Of a DNA stretch of 64,000 nt, positions 1 through 8,714 are shown piece after piece. Positions within the stretch are counted from its first letter, which is position 1; each line of letters opens with the position of its first letter. A model generated the notes under the pieces. The model saw only the letters and a list, made by a program, of their open reading frames with translations. It ran no database searches and was not told the origin of the DNA. A program made the position numbers and the translations under genes. Origin of the DNA: Ardenticatena maritima (GTDB lineage Bacteria > Chloroflexota > Anaerolineae > Ardenticatenales > Ardenticatenaceae); NCBI RefSeq assembly GCF_001306175.1, contig NZ_LGKN01000003.1:248001-312000 (forward strand), read 5' to 3'.

Positions 1-1233
1 CACGCCATACACATCGCCCACCGTGATGACGCCGGGCGACAAATCGGCTCGAAAACCGCCCAGGTTGGTATAGGCAATGTCGGCGTTGGGATAGGCGAAG
101 CGCCATGCGTCGGTGACGAGGTTATAGAGCGCGCTTCCCCGTTTGATACCGTTTTCGGTATAGCCGATTGGCTCTTCGAGCACATCGGCGGCGGCGTCGC
201 GCCAGCGCGCCACAATCATGGCAACATCAGGGTCTGGCGTCAGCGCGTCGGGGGTGTGCGTGTGCAATGAGGCGTTGGCTGAAACGATACGGTTGGTTGT
301 GGGGTCTACATCCAGGTCCAGGCGCGCATACGATTCCCAATGTTTCCCGCCAATGATGATGTGCACGCCGTCGCGTTCGTCGGCGACAAATTCGTTGCAA
401 TGCCCACCAGTGAGCACATCCACACCAAGTTGGGCGGCGGTGGGCACAAGTGCTTGAATCTCATCCAGACAGATATGCCCCAATGCGATAACGATGTCCG
501 CGCCTTCTTCGCGCAGGCGGGGGACCCATTCGCGCAGTGTCTCATCGTAGGGGCGGAAGCGCAACGAGGCGACGTTGTTGGGTTTGGTGGTGTAGGGGGT
601 GGATGTGGTGGTCAGCCCCACAATCCCCACACGCACCCCGTTGGCGTCGAGTATCGTGTAGGGGGTGAAGCCTTCGGGGATGTTGCCCGTTTCGGCGTCC
701 ACGATGTTGGCGGCGACATACGTGATAAGTCCCTCCGCCATGCGCGCTTTGAGCACATCCAACCCGAAGTCGAACTCATGGTTGCCGATGGCGGAAACAT
801 CGTATCCCATGGCGTCCATGACTTCATAGGCGGATTCCCCATCGAAGAAAGACGAGATGGCGGGACCCGTCCAGTTATCGCCGCCGCTCAGCAGAAGGAA
901 CGACTCATCGGCAGGGTCGTAGCCTTCTTCGGTGCGCCAGCGGGTCAGCAGTTCCGCCACGCCGCCCACCCGACGCCCGTCGCGTTCGTGGGGTTCGAGC
1001 CAGCCATGTTCGTCGTTGGTGTACAGGATGGTGAGATGGCGAATCTCATCTGTGGTGGGCGTGCTGTGGACGGTTTCGGGTGTGGTGGTGGCGGGCGGTG
1101 TCGCCGTCGCCGCGCTGGAAACCGTTGGTGTTGGTGTTGGTGTTGGCGTTGGGGCGGGAGATGCTGGTTGGCACGCCAGCACCAGCCCGCAGGCGAGGAT
1201 GGCGAGTGTGAATAGCAGACGACGAGCAAACAT
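1..1233 (-). CDS. 5'-nucleotidase/UshA-family metallophosphatase lipoprotein (3' end outside window)
   Basis: Reads without a stop from ATG at 1233 to the window edge (411 codons, C-terminus missing). A hydrophobic signal peptide ends in a lipobox (LVLAC, Cys21), followed by a short Thr-Pro linker, so the protein is probably a membrane-anchored extracytoplasmic lipoprotein. The calcineurin-type metallophosphatase domain shows ILYTNDEHGW, GGDNWTG, GNHEFDFG and a GGHCN motif, the metal-binding signatures of the UshA/YfkN family. The 5'-nucleotidase C-terminal substrate domain begins near residue 345 (YTENGIKRGSALYNLVTDAW) and is cut by the window. The likely role is hydrolysis of extracellular nucleotides or related phosphate esters for salvage; the exact substrate cannot be read. 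An AAGGAG Shine-Dalgarno lies 6 nt before the start. Confidence 0.9.
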   Translation of the reverse strand, partial: MFARRLLFTLAILACGLVLACQPASPAPTPTPTPTPTVSSAATATPPATTTPETVHSTPTTDEIRHLTILYTNDEHGWLEPHERDGRRVGGVAELLTRWRTEEGYDPADESFLLLSGGDNWTGPAISSFFDGESAYEVMDAMGYDVSAIGNHEFDFGLDVLKARMAEGLITYVAANIVDAETGNIPEGFTPYTILDANGVRVGIVGLTTTSTPYTTKPNNVASLRFRPYDETLREWVPRLREEGADIVIALGHICLDEIQALVPTAAQLGVDVLTGGHCNEFVADERDGVHIIIGGKHWESYARLDLDVDPTTNRIVSANASLHTHTPDALTPDPDVAMIVARWRDAAADVLEEPIGYTENGIKRGSALYNLVTDAWRFAYPNADIAYTNLGGFRADLSPGVITVGDVYGV

Positions 1234-1275
1234 GCAACACTCCTTCTTTTGGCGCGTCTGAATGCGGGATAGAAA

Positions 1276-1304
1276 AGCCGCCGCCCCAAAAGAGAGCGGC
1301 GGCT
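1276..1304 (-). terminator. Rho-independent terminator after the S1-domain gene
   Basis: A perfect 9-bp stem (AGCCGCCGC/GCGGCGGCT) with an 11-nt loop is followed on the minus strand by TTTTCT. It lies 20 nt past the stop of the S1-domain gene. Confidence 0.8.
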
Positions 1305-1324
1305 GTAAGCGTGCGAAAGGTTGC

Positions 1325-2251
1325 TTATTGATCGGCTTTCATCTGCTCGATGGTGCGGCGAATGATATCGTCCAGCGGGTTTTCTTCGTCGGCTTGTTTC
1401 TTCTTGCGCTTCTTCTTGGCGCGTTCCTGAGCGCGTGCCAGCGCCAGCGCGAAGAGCGAGACAGGCTGGTCGTCGCTTTCATCGTCAAAGGTGTACTCAA
1501 TGGCTTCGCGCGGTTCGCGCATGCTCAGGCTGATGCGTTTGCGCTTGCGGTCAATCCCGATGATGCGCACTTTCACTTCTTGCCCGACTTCGACCACGTC
1601 TTCAACGCGGTTCACACGCTCCTCGCTCAATTCCGAGATGTGCACCAGACCGTCGGTTTCCGCACCGATGTCCACAAAGGCGCCGAAATCAACGATGCTG
1701 GTGACGATTCCCGTGAATTCCTGCCCCTCTTCGAGGTCGCGCAAGCGCAGTTTGCCGTCGTCGGCTTCGCGTTGGGATTCGCGCGGCGCGTTGGGGTCAA
1801 TCATCGTCAGGCTGATGCGTTTGCGTTCCAGATCAATTTCTTTGACCCAGACGGTGACTTCATCACCTTCGGAGACCACGTCTTCCACCTTTTCGACGAA
1901 GCCGTCTTTGAGTTCCGAGATGTGCACCAGACCGTCGGTTTCCGCGCCGATATCCACAAACGCGCCGTAATCCTGCGTGCTGCGCACGATGCCTTTGAGT
2001 TCCATGCCGGGGGTCAATTCATCCATGTGCACCGTAATTTCGCGCTGCTGCTTGCGCGGTTTGCGGCGTCGGCGGCGTTTCTTGGGCTTTTCGCTCGTGG
2101 CCTCTTGGTCGGAAGTGGGCTCGCTGGTGCTTTCGGGGGTTTCGGCTTCGGCTACGGTCGTTTCTTCAACTTCGGCGGTCGGGCGTTCTTCCGTGGTCTC
2201 CGTGGGTGTTTCCACCACCTCCGGAGCCTGCGGTTCAATGTGCTCGCTCAT
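1325..2251 (-). CDS. RNA-binding protein with two S1 domains
   Basis: 308 residues. The first ~55 residues are acidic and Glu/Thr/Pro-rich (disordered), followed by a strongly basic stretch (about 56-70, KKRRRRRKPRK). Two S1 OB-fold RNA-binding domains lie at about 83-150 and 176-244, both containing DYGAFVDIGAETDGLVHIS or a near-identical version. The C-terminus is again Lys-rich, then acidic. S1 pairs of this kind occur in ribosomal protein S1 paralogues and other translation- or RNA-decay-associated proteins; full bS1 has four to six domains, so this is not a complete bS1. The start is supported by GGAGA 7 nt upstream. It has its own promoter (2348-2321) and terminator, so it is monocistronic. 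Confidence 0.85.
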   Translation of the reverse strand: MSEHIEPQAPEVVETPTETTEERPTAEVEETTVAEAETPESTSEPTSDQEATSEKPKKRRRRRKPRKQQREITVHMDELTPGMELKGIVRSTQDYGAFVDIGAETDGLVHISELKDGFVEKVEDVVSEGDEVTVWVKEIDLERKRISLTMIDPNAPRESQREADDGKLRLRDLEEGQEFTGIVTSIVDFGAFVDIGAETDGLVHISELSEERVNRVEDVVEVGQEVKVRIIGIDRKRKRISLSMREPREAIEYTFDDESDDQPVSLFALALARAQERAKKKRKKKQADEENPLDDIIRRTIEQMKADQ

Positions 2252-2320
2252 GGTGCGTCTCCTTTTCCAAAAAGATTTTCAAAATGCTGATTCTTCAACT
2301 GAATCATGGGCTAATAAGGC

Positions 2321-2348
2321 ATTATACAAGAAGCGCACAAAAGCGCAA
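2321..2348 (-). promoter_or_regulatory. Sigma-70 promoter for the S1-domain gene
   Basis: TTGCGC (2348-2343), 16-nt spacer and a consensus TATAAT (2326-2321) on the minus strand, about 70 nt upstream of the S1-domain start codon. Confidence 0.7.
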
Positions 2349-2478
2349 TTTGCACGTGAAGAATGGAACAAATTGGCGTTCATTTGGGCGCGTTTGACGA
2401 GGAACGCATTGCGTGGTACGCCTACACAAAGTGTTTCTGTTTTCAAGCGTTTTCATGTTCGCATGTCAGGAGGTTTTT

Positions 2479-3309
2479 ATGGGAATTGGCATTGATCATC
2501 TGGTGATTGGCGTGCCCTCGCTGGAAGCGGCGATTACCGCCTGGCGGGCGGCGGGGTTTCACGTCATTGAGGGCGGGGTGCATGCCGGCGGTTTGACGCA
2601 CAACGCCCTGGTGGTGCTGGAAGATGGCTCCTATTTGGAGTTGCTTGCGCCCACCAATGCGGTGCGCTGGCAGGCGTTGCGGGCGGCGGCGCGGGTGGGC
2701 TTGCTTGATGGTGCACTGAGCGGCTTTTCGCCCATTCAGAAGCGCATGGTGCGCTATGCGTTGGGACCATACGGCCTGGTGGATTTTGCCGTCAATGTGG
2801 AAGACGCCGCTGCCGAGGCTGAGGCGGCGGAAGCGCGGGGTGTGCTGATGACGCCCGCTATTGAAGGGGCGCGCGCTCGTCCTGATGGGCGCGAGGTGCG
2901 CTGGATTACGGCTACGCCGCAGGATGCGGATTTGCCCTTCTTCATTCAAGACCTGACGCCGCGTGAGTGGCGTGTGCCTGTGGAGGGCGCGGCGCACCCC
3001 AATCAGGCGTACAGCATTCGCAAATTGGTTGTGTTGGCGCGTCGTCCGGCGGAGACAGCGGCGCATTACGAGATGCTGCTCGATGTGTCGCCGGTCCGGT
3101 TTGACGAGCACGGCATTTTGTTTGCGTTGGGCGCGGCGCGTGTGGAAGTGCGCGAACCGATAAGCGATGAGGAACGCAACGCGCTGGGTAATCGGGCGGC
3201 GCGCCCGTGGGCGCTGGAACTGCGCACACACGATACCCACATGGCCGGCACGGTTGAATTTCCGCCGGAGTTGCACGTCCCGTTGACGCTGGTCCCCGAT
3301 GCGTTGTAA
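2479..3309 (+). CDS. VOC-superfamily (glyoxalase-like) protein
   Basis: 276 residues from ATG 2479, chosen because a perfect AGGAGG lies 5 nt upstream; an in-frame GTG at 2413 lacks such a site. The N-terminus (GIGIDHLVIGVPSLEAAITA) is the first beta-alpha-beta-beta-beta unit of a vicinal-oxygen-chelate fold, with His at the metal-ligand position. Further down are GGLTHNALVVLEDGSYLELL and a second VOC-like half beginning near IRKLVVLARR. It resembles the Glyoxalase_3 type (PF13468), whose substrates are mostly unknown. It converges on the mevalonate-type decarboxylase with only 5 nt between the stop codons. Confidence 0.75.
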   Translation: MGIGIDHLVIGVPSLEAAITAWRAAGFHVIEGGVHAGGLTHNALVVLEDGSYLELLAPTNAVRWQALRAAARVGLLDGALSGFSPIQKRMVRYALGPYGLVDFAVNVEDAAAEAEAAEARGVLMTPAIEGARARPDGREVRWITATPQDADLPFFIQDLTPREWRVPVEGAAHPNQAYSIRKLVVLARRPAETAAHYEMLLDVSPVRFDEHGILFALGAARVEVREPISDEERNALGNRAARPWALELRTHDTHMAGTVEFPPELHVPLTLVPDAL

Positions 3310-3314
3310 GCGGC

Positions 3315-4295
3315 TTACACCAACGTCGCCCCTGGACCGGGGCGGGCGATGATGATGTCGCGCACGCCGGGCAGTGAACGCGCCGCCGTCGCTACTGCGT
3401 CGCGGTGGTTGGCTTCACAAATCAGGTGGACGTTGGGTCCGGCGTCAATCGTGAACCAGACCGGCAGCCCCTCATCGCGCCAGCGTTCGATGGCTTTCAA
3501 GATGTCGAGCGTCGCCCCCGTCCAGTAGAACAGGCGCGGTTGACTGCTCATCATCACAAAGTGCATGGCCAGCGCGTCGGTTTCGATAATAGGTCCCAGC
3601 GTGGCGAGGTCGCGGTTGAGGATGGCTTCGCGCACGCGCGGCAGCGCTTTGTGCACCAGCGAGAGCCGCGTTTCCAGGAAGGGGCTGGATTCCGCCAGCA
3701 GATGCCCTTGCGCCGAGGAAACGCGCTTTTCGCCCTCTTCCACCACGGCCACAATGTCGCACAGGTCCCAATGTTCGGGTGGTGCGATTTGCTCCGCATA
3801 GGAGGTGGCGTCGTCAATGCCGGCGTGCCACCAGACAAACCCCCCTTCAATCGAGCGCGCCGCTGACCCGGAGCCACGCCGTGCAATGCGGCTCAGAGCA
3901 CGGGTGTCGAGTGATAGCCCCAATGCCGCGGCGGCGGCAACCGTCAATGCGGCAAAGGCGGAGGCGCTGCTGGCAATCCCCGCCCCCATGGGGAAGGTGT
4001 TTTCGGAGACGATGCGCGCCCGCCATGAGACCCCCGCCATTTCACGCAGAATGTCCAGGTGGCGTGAAGCGCGTTCAGTCGCGGCCGGCGCGGCTGGTTC
4101 GCCCCCGATGAGCAGTTCGTCGGCGGGCAGGTCGGGGTCGAAGGTGACGGTGGTGGTGGTGCGGGTGGTGTCCAGCGTGAACGAGACGCTGTCGTTCAGC
4201 GGAATGTTGAGCGTTGCGTCGCGCACGCCCCAGTATTTGATCAGGGCGATGTTGGCGCCGGCGTTGGCTGTTGCGGAACGAGGGTATGCGTTCAT
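3315..4295 (-). CDS. mvaD: Mevalonate-pathway decarboxylase (diphospho- or phosphomevalonate decarboxylase)
   Basis: 326 residues of the GHMP-kinase superfamily. The N-terminal ANAGANIALIKYWGVRD and NDSVSFTLD segments are diagnostic of mevalonate-diphosphate-decarboxylase-like enzymes. The glycine/serine nucleotide loop is GAGIASSASAFAAL, and GSGSAARSIEGGFVWW matches the conserved active-site stretch. The product would be isopentenyl diphosphate or isopentenyl phosphate. In Roseiflexus (Chloroflexota) a homologue was shown to act on phosphomevalonate and to need an isopentenyl phosphate kinase; the sequence here cannot decide between the two substrates. The start at 4295 is supported by AAGGAG 9 nt upstream. 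The gene lies 59 nt after the SNF2 stop and is probably cotranscribed with it. Confidence 0.85.
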   Translation of the reverse strand: MNAYPRSATANAGANIALIKYWGVRDATLNIPLNDSVSFTLDTTRTTTTVTFDPDLPADELLIGGEPAAPAATERASRHLDILREMAGVSWRARIVSENTFPMGAGIASSASAFAALTVAAAAALGLSLDTRALSRIARRGSGSAARSIEGGFVWWHAGIDDATSYAEQIAPPEHWDLCDIVAVVEEGEKRVSSAQGHLLAESSPFLETRLSLVHKALPRVREAILNRDLATLGPIIETDALAMHFVMMSSQPRLFYWTGATLDILKAIERWRDEGLPVWFTIDAGPNVHLICEANHRDAVATAARSLPGVRDIIIARPGPGATLV

Positions 4296-4354
4296 GGGCT
4301 GTTGCTCCTTGTGCCTGGGATTGGATGATGGGTGCATTGAGGCGTCGCCTCGCC

Positions 4355-7300
4355 TTACTCGAACAGGACGGCGATATCCTCTGGCGTCAGGTTCTTGAAG
4401 ATACCGCCTTCGGTAGTAATCAGTTGCGAGACCAGTTGTTGCTTGCGTTCTTGCAAATCCAGGATTTTTTCCTCAACCGTATCGCGCGTGATGAGGCGAT
4501 AGACGAAAACCGGCTTGTCTTGCCCGATGCGGTGGGTGCGGTCGGCGGCTTGTTGTTCTACCGCCGGGTTCCACCACGGGTCAATGTGAATGACGTAGTC
4601 GGCGGCGGTCAGGTTCAAGCCGACCCCACCGGCGCGCAGGCTAATCAGGAAGAAGGGCAGGCTTTCGTCATGCTGGAAGCGGTCAACAATCGCCTGGCGG
4701 TCGCGTGTTTGCCCGTCCAGGTAGGCGTAGGGAATACCGCGCGCGTCCAGTTCTTCGCGCACCAGCCCAAGCACCTTGACGAATTGGGAGAAGATGAGCG
4801 CCTTGTGCCCTTCCTCGCGCAATGTTTCCAGCGTTTCCAGCAACAGTTCAAACTTCCCAGACGTCCCCTGATAGGTGCGGTCTACCAATTTGGGGTGAAT
4901 GGCGATTTGGCGCAGGCGCAAAAGCCCTTCAAGCACCTTCATGCGGGCTTGTTGCAACCCTTCTTCCTGAATAAGCCCAAGCAAGAGATTGCGGTAGTGT
5001 GTGCGCCAATGTTCGTAGAGCGCGGCTTGCTCGTTCGTCATCTCGGTGAAGAAGACGCGCTCCGTGCGCGGCGGCAGTTCGGGTGCCACCTGGGCTTTGG
5101 TGCGCCGCAAGATGAACGGATAGACCAGCCGACGCAGAAGGTCGGCGGTTTCATCATCCTGGAAGCGTTCAATGGGCGTAGCAAAATGTTCGCGGAAGTA
5201 TTTGAAATTGCCCAGCAACCCCGGATTGATGAACGCAAAGAGCGACCAGAGTTCGATGGTGTTGTTTTCCACGGGCGTCCCGGTCATGGCAAGCCGATGG
5301 TCGGATTTGAGCAGGCGCAGGGCGCGCGCTGTTTTGGTGAGGGGGTTTTTGATGGCTTGCGATTCATCCAGCACGACGTAGTGGAACGTGTATTGGCGCA
5401 ACATTTTGGCGTCGCGCAGGGCGGTGCCGTAGGTGGTAATCACCAGGTCGTACTGGTCGAACACCGACGGGTCTTCGGTGCGCTGGGGACCCGCGTGAAC
5501 GAGCACCCGCAGAGAAGGCGTGAAGCGTGCGGCTTCGCGCCGCCAATTTTCAACCAGCGAACGGGGCACCACAATCAAGTCGGCGCGTTGCGCGTGCCCA
5601 CTTTCGCGCAGGGAGAGCAGGAAGACGAGCACTTGGACGGTCTTCCCAAGCCCCATATCGTCCGCCAGACAACCGCCAAAATGGTAGCGGTGCAGGAAAT
5701 GGAGCCAGTTGTAGCCGGCTTTCTGGTAGGGGCGCAGTTCGCCCTGAAACCCGCGCGGGAGCGGTACATCCTCGATGGCGTCAAAGCGATGCAAAAGTTC
5801 GCGCCGCCGTTCAAACTCTTCGTCCACGTCAACCTGTTCTACGTCGCCCAACAGCGATTCGAGCAGGCCGATTTGCGTGGTGCGGAAACGCAAGCCCTCA
5901 TCGGAGAGTTCGGCGAGCCCAAACACATGCTTGAATTTTTCCAACCATTCTTCGGGTAATTCGCCAACCGACCCATCGGCGAGTTTGACATACCGTCGTC
6001 CGCGTCGTAGCGCACGCCGAATTTCAGCCAGGGAGACGTTGACATCGCCGAATGAGACTTCGGCTTGCAGGTCGAACCAGTCAATCCCTGAGGAAATCGA
6101 AAGGCGCATAGAGGGCTTGCGCCGATTGACTTTGATGGATGCGAGCGATTCTTCGCCAAAGATTTCAAAGCCCTTGCGCAAAAGCATGGGGATATGGTGC
6201 AGCAGGAAGTCCACCGGGTCGGTATTTTTGCGCAAGGCGAACGCCCCTTCTTCCCGCCCGTATTTGAGCCCGTGTTGGCGCACCAGTTCGATCGCGTTGA
6301 TTTCGGTCTCAATGTCGCGCACAACACGCACCAGATGCCCCTCTTCGTCGGTGGTGAAGGTTTGCGAGGGCACTGTGCGCGCCGCCGCGACTTCGATATC
6401 GCCATAGGCAAAGCGCAGTTCAGCGCCGATGGTGTTTTCTTCATCGTCAAACAGGTAGAGCCGCGGTACCGGCTTGATGCCCTCGATGGTCTTCCAGAGA
6501 GGGGTATCGGCGAACGTCCAGGCTTCGGCGAGTTTGGGCAGATGCGTTTCGACGAAGGTGTCGTACAGCGACGGCGGGACCTGGATGTCGGTTTCCAGCG
6601 CCTCGTCGTCAAGCGGGGTTGCCATGCGAATGAGCCGCAGCGTGGTGGGGTCATACAGCCACATGGGTTCGTCTGTGATGATGTCGAGCGTTTTGGCGTC
6701 AATATGTTCGCCATGCGGCAGGCGTACTTGAACGTGGAGATGCAAATGACTGGTTTCGTCCCCCTCACAGGCCAGGACCCACTCGCCCAGCCCGTTGACG
6801 ATGGTCACGGGACCGGTGAGAAGGGTGAACTGATCTTCCTCGGCATAGAAAATCCAGGGCGTGTTTGTTGCCGCGAGCAAATCAAGCACTTCGCCCGGCT
6901 GGTAAGGGGTGCGCCGATAGCCCGCGCGCGCAAGGCCTTCGGTGCGGAGCAACAGTCGCGCCAGGGAAAATTCGCCCGGTGTCGCGATGATGCGCTCATC
7001 CAAATCGCGGGACGTGCGAAAGATTTCCTTGTCGGATGGGTGGACGAGGAGCGTGTGTGGTGAGGTCTCGTCGCCGTCCTTTGCAAACAACTCGGCGGGC
7101 GTTTGGGCAAGCGCTGCGCGTCCGCCTAAGCCGATGGGCACAACCATAAAATCGTACTTCTTTTTGAGCAATACAAACGCCAGGCGCAGAGGCGTATGCC
7201 CGCGTCGTGTTTTCCGTTGCCGCGTCTGGCTGTCCGGCGCGTAGTCAAGCAAGGTAGCGATGCGTTCTGACAAAAGCACGAGATGGTTGGGTTCTGAAAC

Positions 7301-7603
7301 GATAGTGCTCGATTCAGCCAGCGCCAACAAGAGCGCAAGGCTATGCTCGCAGAAGGGGTGCTCGTTCGATTTGCAGGTGCACAAGGCATACAGGCGCGAC
7401 GATGTGGTGAGAATCGTCACGTTGTACGTGCCGTTTTCAGTATGGACGCGCCCCGTAGCGTCGTTTCGCTTGTGTTGGCGAACTTCAACAGCGTCTGATT
7501 CCAACAAGTCAATGGCTTTAGCGGAAACAAAATCCGGAACTTGTTGGAGGATGTCGCCGAGCGCAAATCGTTCAAAGACGGTTGCTGAATAAAAGTCTTC
7601 CAT
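4355..7603 (-). CDS. SNF2/RapA-like DEAD-box ATPase with SWIM zinc finger
   Basis: 1,082 residues from ATG 7603; longer in-frame extensions reach across the upstream promoter and terminator and are unlikely. An N-terminal SWIM zinc finger has the CxC..CxH pattern (Cys75, Cys77, Cys85, His87). A long middle region has no recognisable motif. The C-terminal half is a SNF2 helicase core: DDMGLGKTVQ (Walker A), DESQ box with AIKN, LAMTGTPVENN, then the helicase-C motifs LRAGGVGLNLTAADYVIHID and QQAADRTHRIGQ. Bacterial SNF2 proteins with SWIM domains are DNA-dependent ATPases of uncertain role (transcription recycling or DNA repair). Transcription probably starts at the promoter at 7671-7642 and continues into the decarboxylase gene. 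Confidence 0.9.
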   Translation of the reverse strand: MEDFYSATVFERFALGDILQQVPDFVSAKAIDLLESDAVEVRQHKRNDATGRVHTENGTYNVTILTTSSRLYALCTCKSNEHPFCEHSLALLLALAESSTIVSEPNHLVLLSERIATLLDYAPDSQTRQRKTRRGHTPLRLAFVLLKKKYDFMVVPIGLGGRAALAQTPAELFAKDGDETSPHTLLVHPSDKEIFRTSRDLDERIIATPGEFSLARLLLRTEGLARAGYRRTPYQPGEVLDLLAATNTPWIFYAEEDQFTLLTGPVTIVNGLGEWVLACEGDETSHLHLHVQVRLPHGEHIDAKTLDIITDEPMWLYDPTTLRLIRMATPLDDEALETDIQVPPSLYDTFVETHLPKLAEAWTFADTPLWKTIEGIKPVPRLYLFDDEENTIGAELRFAYGDIEVAAARTVPSQTFTTDEEGHLVRVVRDIETEINAIELVRQHGLKYGREEGAFALRKNTDPVDFLLHHIPMLLRKGFEIFGEESLASIKVNRRKPSMRLSISSGIDWFDLQAEVSFGDVNVSLAEIRRALRRGRRYVKLADGSVGELPEEWLEKFKHVFGLAELSDEGLRFRTTQIGLLESLLGDVEQVDVDEEFERRRELLHRFDAIEDVPLPRGFQGELRPYQKAGYNWLHFLHRYHFGGCLADDMGLGKTVQVLVFLLSLRESGHAQRADLIVVPRSLVENWRREAARFTPSLRVLVHAGPQRTEDPSVFDQYDLVITTYGTALRDAKMLRQYTFHYVVLDESQAIKNPLTKTARALRLLKSDHRLAMTGTPVENNTIELWSLFAFINPGLLGNFKYFREHFATPIERFQDDETADLLRRLVYPFILRRTKAQVAPELPPRTERVFFTEMTNEQAALYEHWRTHYRNLLLGLIQEEGLQQARMKVLEGLLRLRQIAIHPKLVDRTYQGTSGKFELLLETLETLREEGHKALIFSQFVKVLGLVREELDARGIPYAYLDGQTRDRQAIVDRFQHDESLPFFLISLRAGGVGLNLTAADYVIHIDPWWNPAVEQQAADRTHRIGQDKPVFVYRLITRDTVEEKILDLQERKQQLVSQLITTEGGIFKNLTPEDIAVLFE

Positions 7604-7641
7604 GGGCGTATCTGTGCGTTGTTGCAAAATTTCGACCGTCA

Positions 7642-7671
7642 ATTGTACTACATGGGGAAAGATTTCACCAA
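7642..7671 (-). promoter_or_regulatory. Candidate promoter for the SNF2 gene
   Basis: TTGGTG (7671-7666), 18-nt spacer and TACAAT (7647-7642), minus strand, about 40 nt before the start codon. Two direct copies of ATGGGGAAA (read on plus, 7652-7660 and 7672-7680, 20-nt period) lie over and next to the promoter and may be an operator. Confidence 0.5.
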
Positions 7672-7675
7672 ATGG

Positions 7676-7721
7676 GGAAAAGTGAAAGAACGCCACGCTA
7701 TGCGTGCGCATGAGCGTGGCG
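7676..7721 (-). terminator. Terminator after the asparaginase gene
   Basis: A 9-bp perfect stem (CGCCACGCT/AGCGTGGCG, 7691-7721) extended by an inner 5-bp helix, followed on the minus strand by a T-rich run (TTCTTTCACTTTT). It ends the SMC-asparaginase transcript. Confidence 0.7.
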
Positions 7722-7755
7722 GCGGGAAGCGGACGGCGGAACGGCGGCCTGTTTG

Positions 7756-8700
7756 CTACCCGACCAGACCGCCCAGAATTGCCATGAGTTTGAGCCGCGC
7801 TTTGGGGCCATTCAACCCTTCGGCGAAGAGCACCCCTGCTTCTTCCAAATCGCGATAGGCGCCGGGGTATCCATACCCGTCCATGCTGTGCGCGACAGGC
7901 ACACGCCCCGCAATCGCAACGAGGATGCCCTTTTGGCGTGCCTCGCGGATGGCGTCCATCCACCAGGGGGGGACACGTCCCCCGCCAAAGCCTTCGATGA
8001 CGATGCCGGCGACGTTTTGCGCAATGAGCGCGCGGAGCAGTGTGTCGGGCATGCCGAGCGTGGCTTTGATGAGGTGCACATTGGGAACCAGCCGACGCAC
8101 GGGCAGGGCTTCGCGTTCAAGCGACCAATACCAGTGCACGTGTCCCTCAATCACGCGCCCCATGGGACCCCGCCCCGGCGATGCAAAAGCGTCCACGCCG
8201 TGCGATTTCATTTTCGTGACATAGCGCGCCGCGTGAATCTCGCCATTCATCACCACCATAGCGCCGCGGTTGTCGGATTGGGGGTCGAGGGCGACGCGCA
8301 CGGCGTCGGTGAGGTTGCGCACGCCGTCGTAGCCCGGTTCGCTGGCGTGGAGCATGGCGCCGGTGAGCACAACCGCCTTGTTGGACGGCACGGTCAGGTC
8401 GAGCAGGTAGGCGGTTTCTTCCATGGTGTCGGTGCCATGCGTGACGACGACACCGCGCACGTAGAGCCGTTCCAGCCGCTCAGCGACGACTTTCTGCAAT
8501 TGCCAGAGTTGTTCCAGGGTGAGGTGACCGCTGGGAATGTTGCTGAATGTTTCGACTTCAATCTCTACGCCTTCACCCCATTGGGGCAGGCGTGCGGCGA
8601 GTTCTTCACCACTCAGGGCGGGCACCGCCCCTTCGCCACTGTCTTGCATGGCGATGGTGCCGCCGGTGGAGATGATGACGATTTTGTTGCGTCGTGCCAT
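7756..8700 (-). CDS. L-asparaginase (type I/AnsA-like)
   Basis: 314 residues. The first active-site motif IVIISTGGTIAM (catalytic Thr in TGGTI) and the second motif VVVTHGTDTMEETAY are both intact, and the Lys-containing TKMKSHGVDAF segment of the asparaginase family is present. The reaction is hydrolysis of asparagine to aspartate and ammonia. No signal peptide is visible, so it is cytoplasmic. It starts 14 nt after the SMC stop codon, so the two genes are almost certainly cotranscribed; no functional link is known. Confidence 0.9.
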   Translation of the reverse strand: MARRNKIVIISTGGTIAMQDSGEGAVPALSGEELAARLPQWGEGVEIEVETFSNIPSGHLTLEQLWQLQKVVAERLERLYVRGVVVTHGTDTMEETAYLLDLTVPSNKAVVLTGAMLHASEPGYDGVRNLTDAVRVALDPQSDNRGAMVVMNGEIHAARYVTKMKSHGVDAFASPGRGPMGRVIEGHVHWYWSLEREALPVRRLVPNVHLIKATLGMPDTLLRALIAQNVAGIVIEGFGGGRVPPWWMDAIREARQKGILVAIAGRVPVAHSMDGYGYPGAYRDLEEAGVLFAEGLNGPKARLKLMAILGGLVG

Positions 8701-8714
8701 GGTTCGTTGCCTCG

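Noticed and set aside
1124-1153. Tandem GTTGGT hexamer array
   Set aside because: It encodes the Thr-Pro linker after the lipoprotein signal peptide; an ordinary low-complexity linker.
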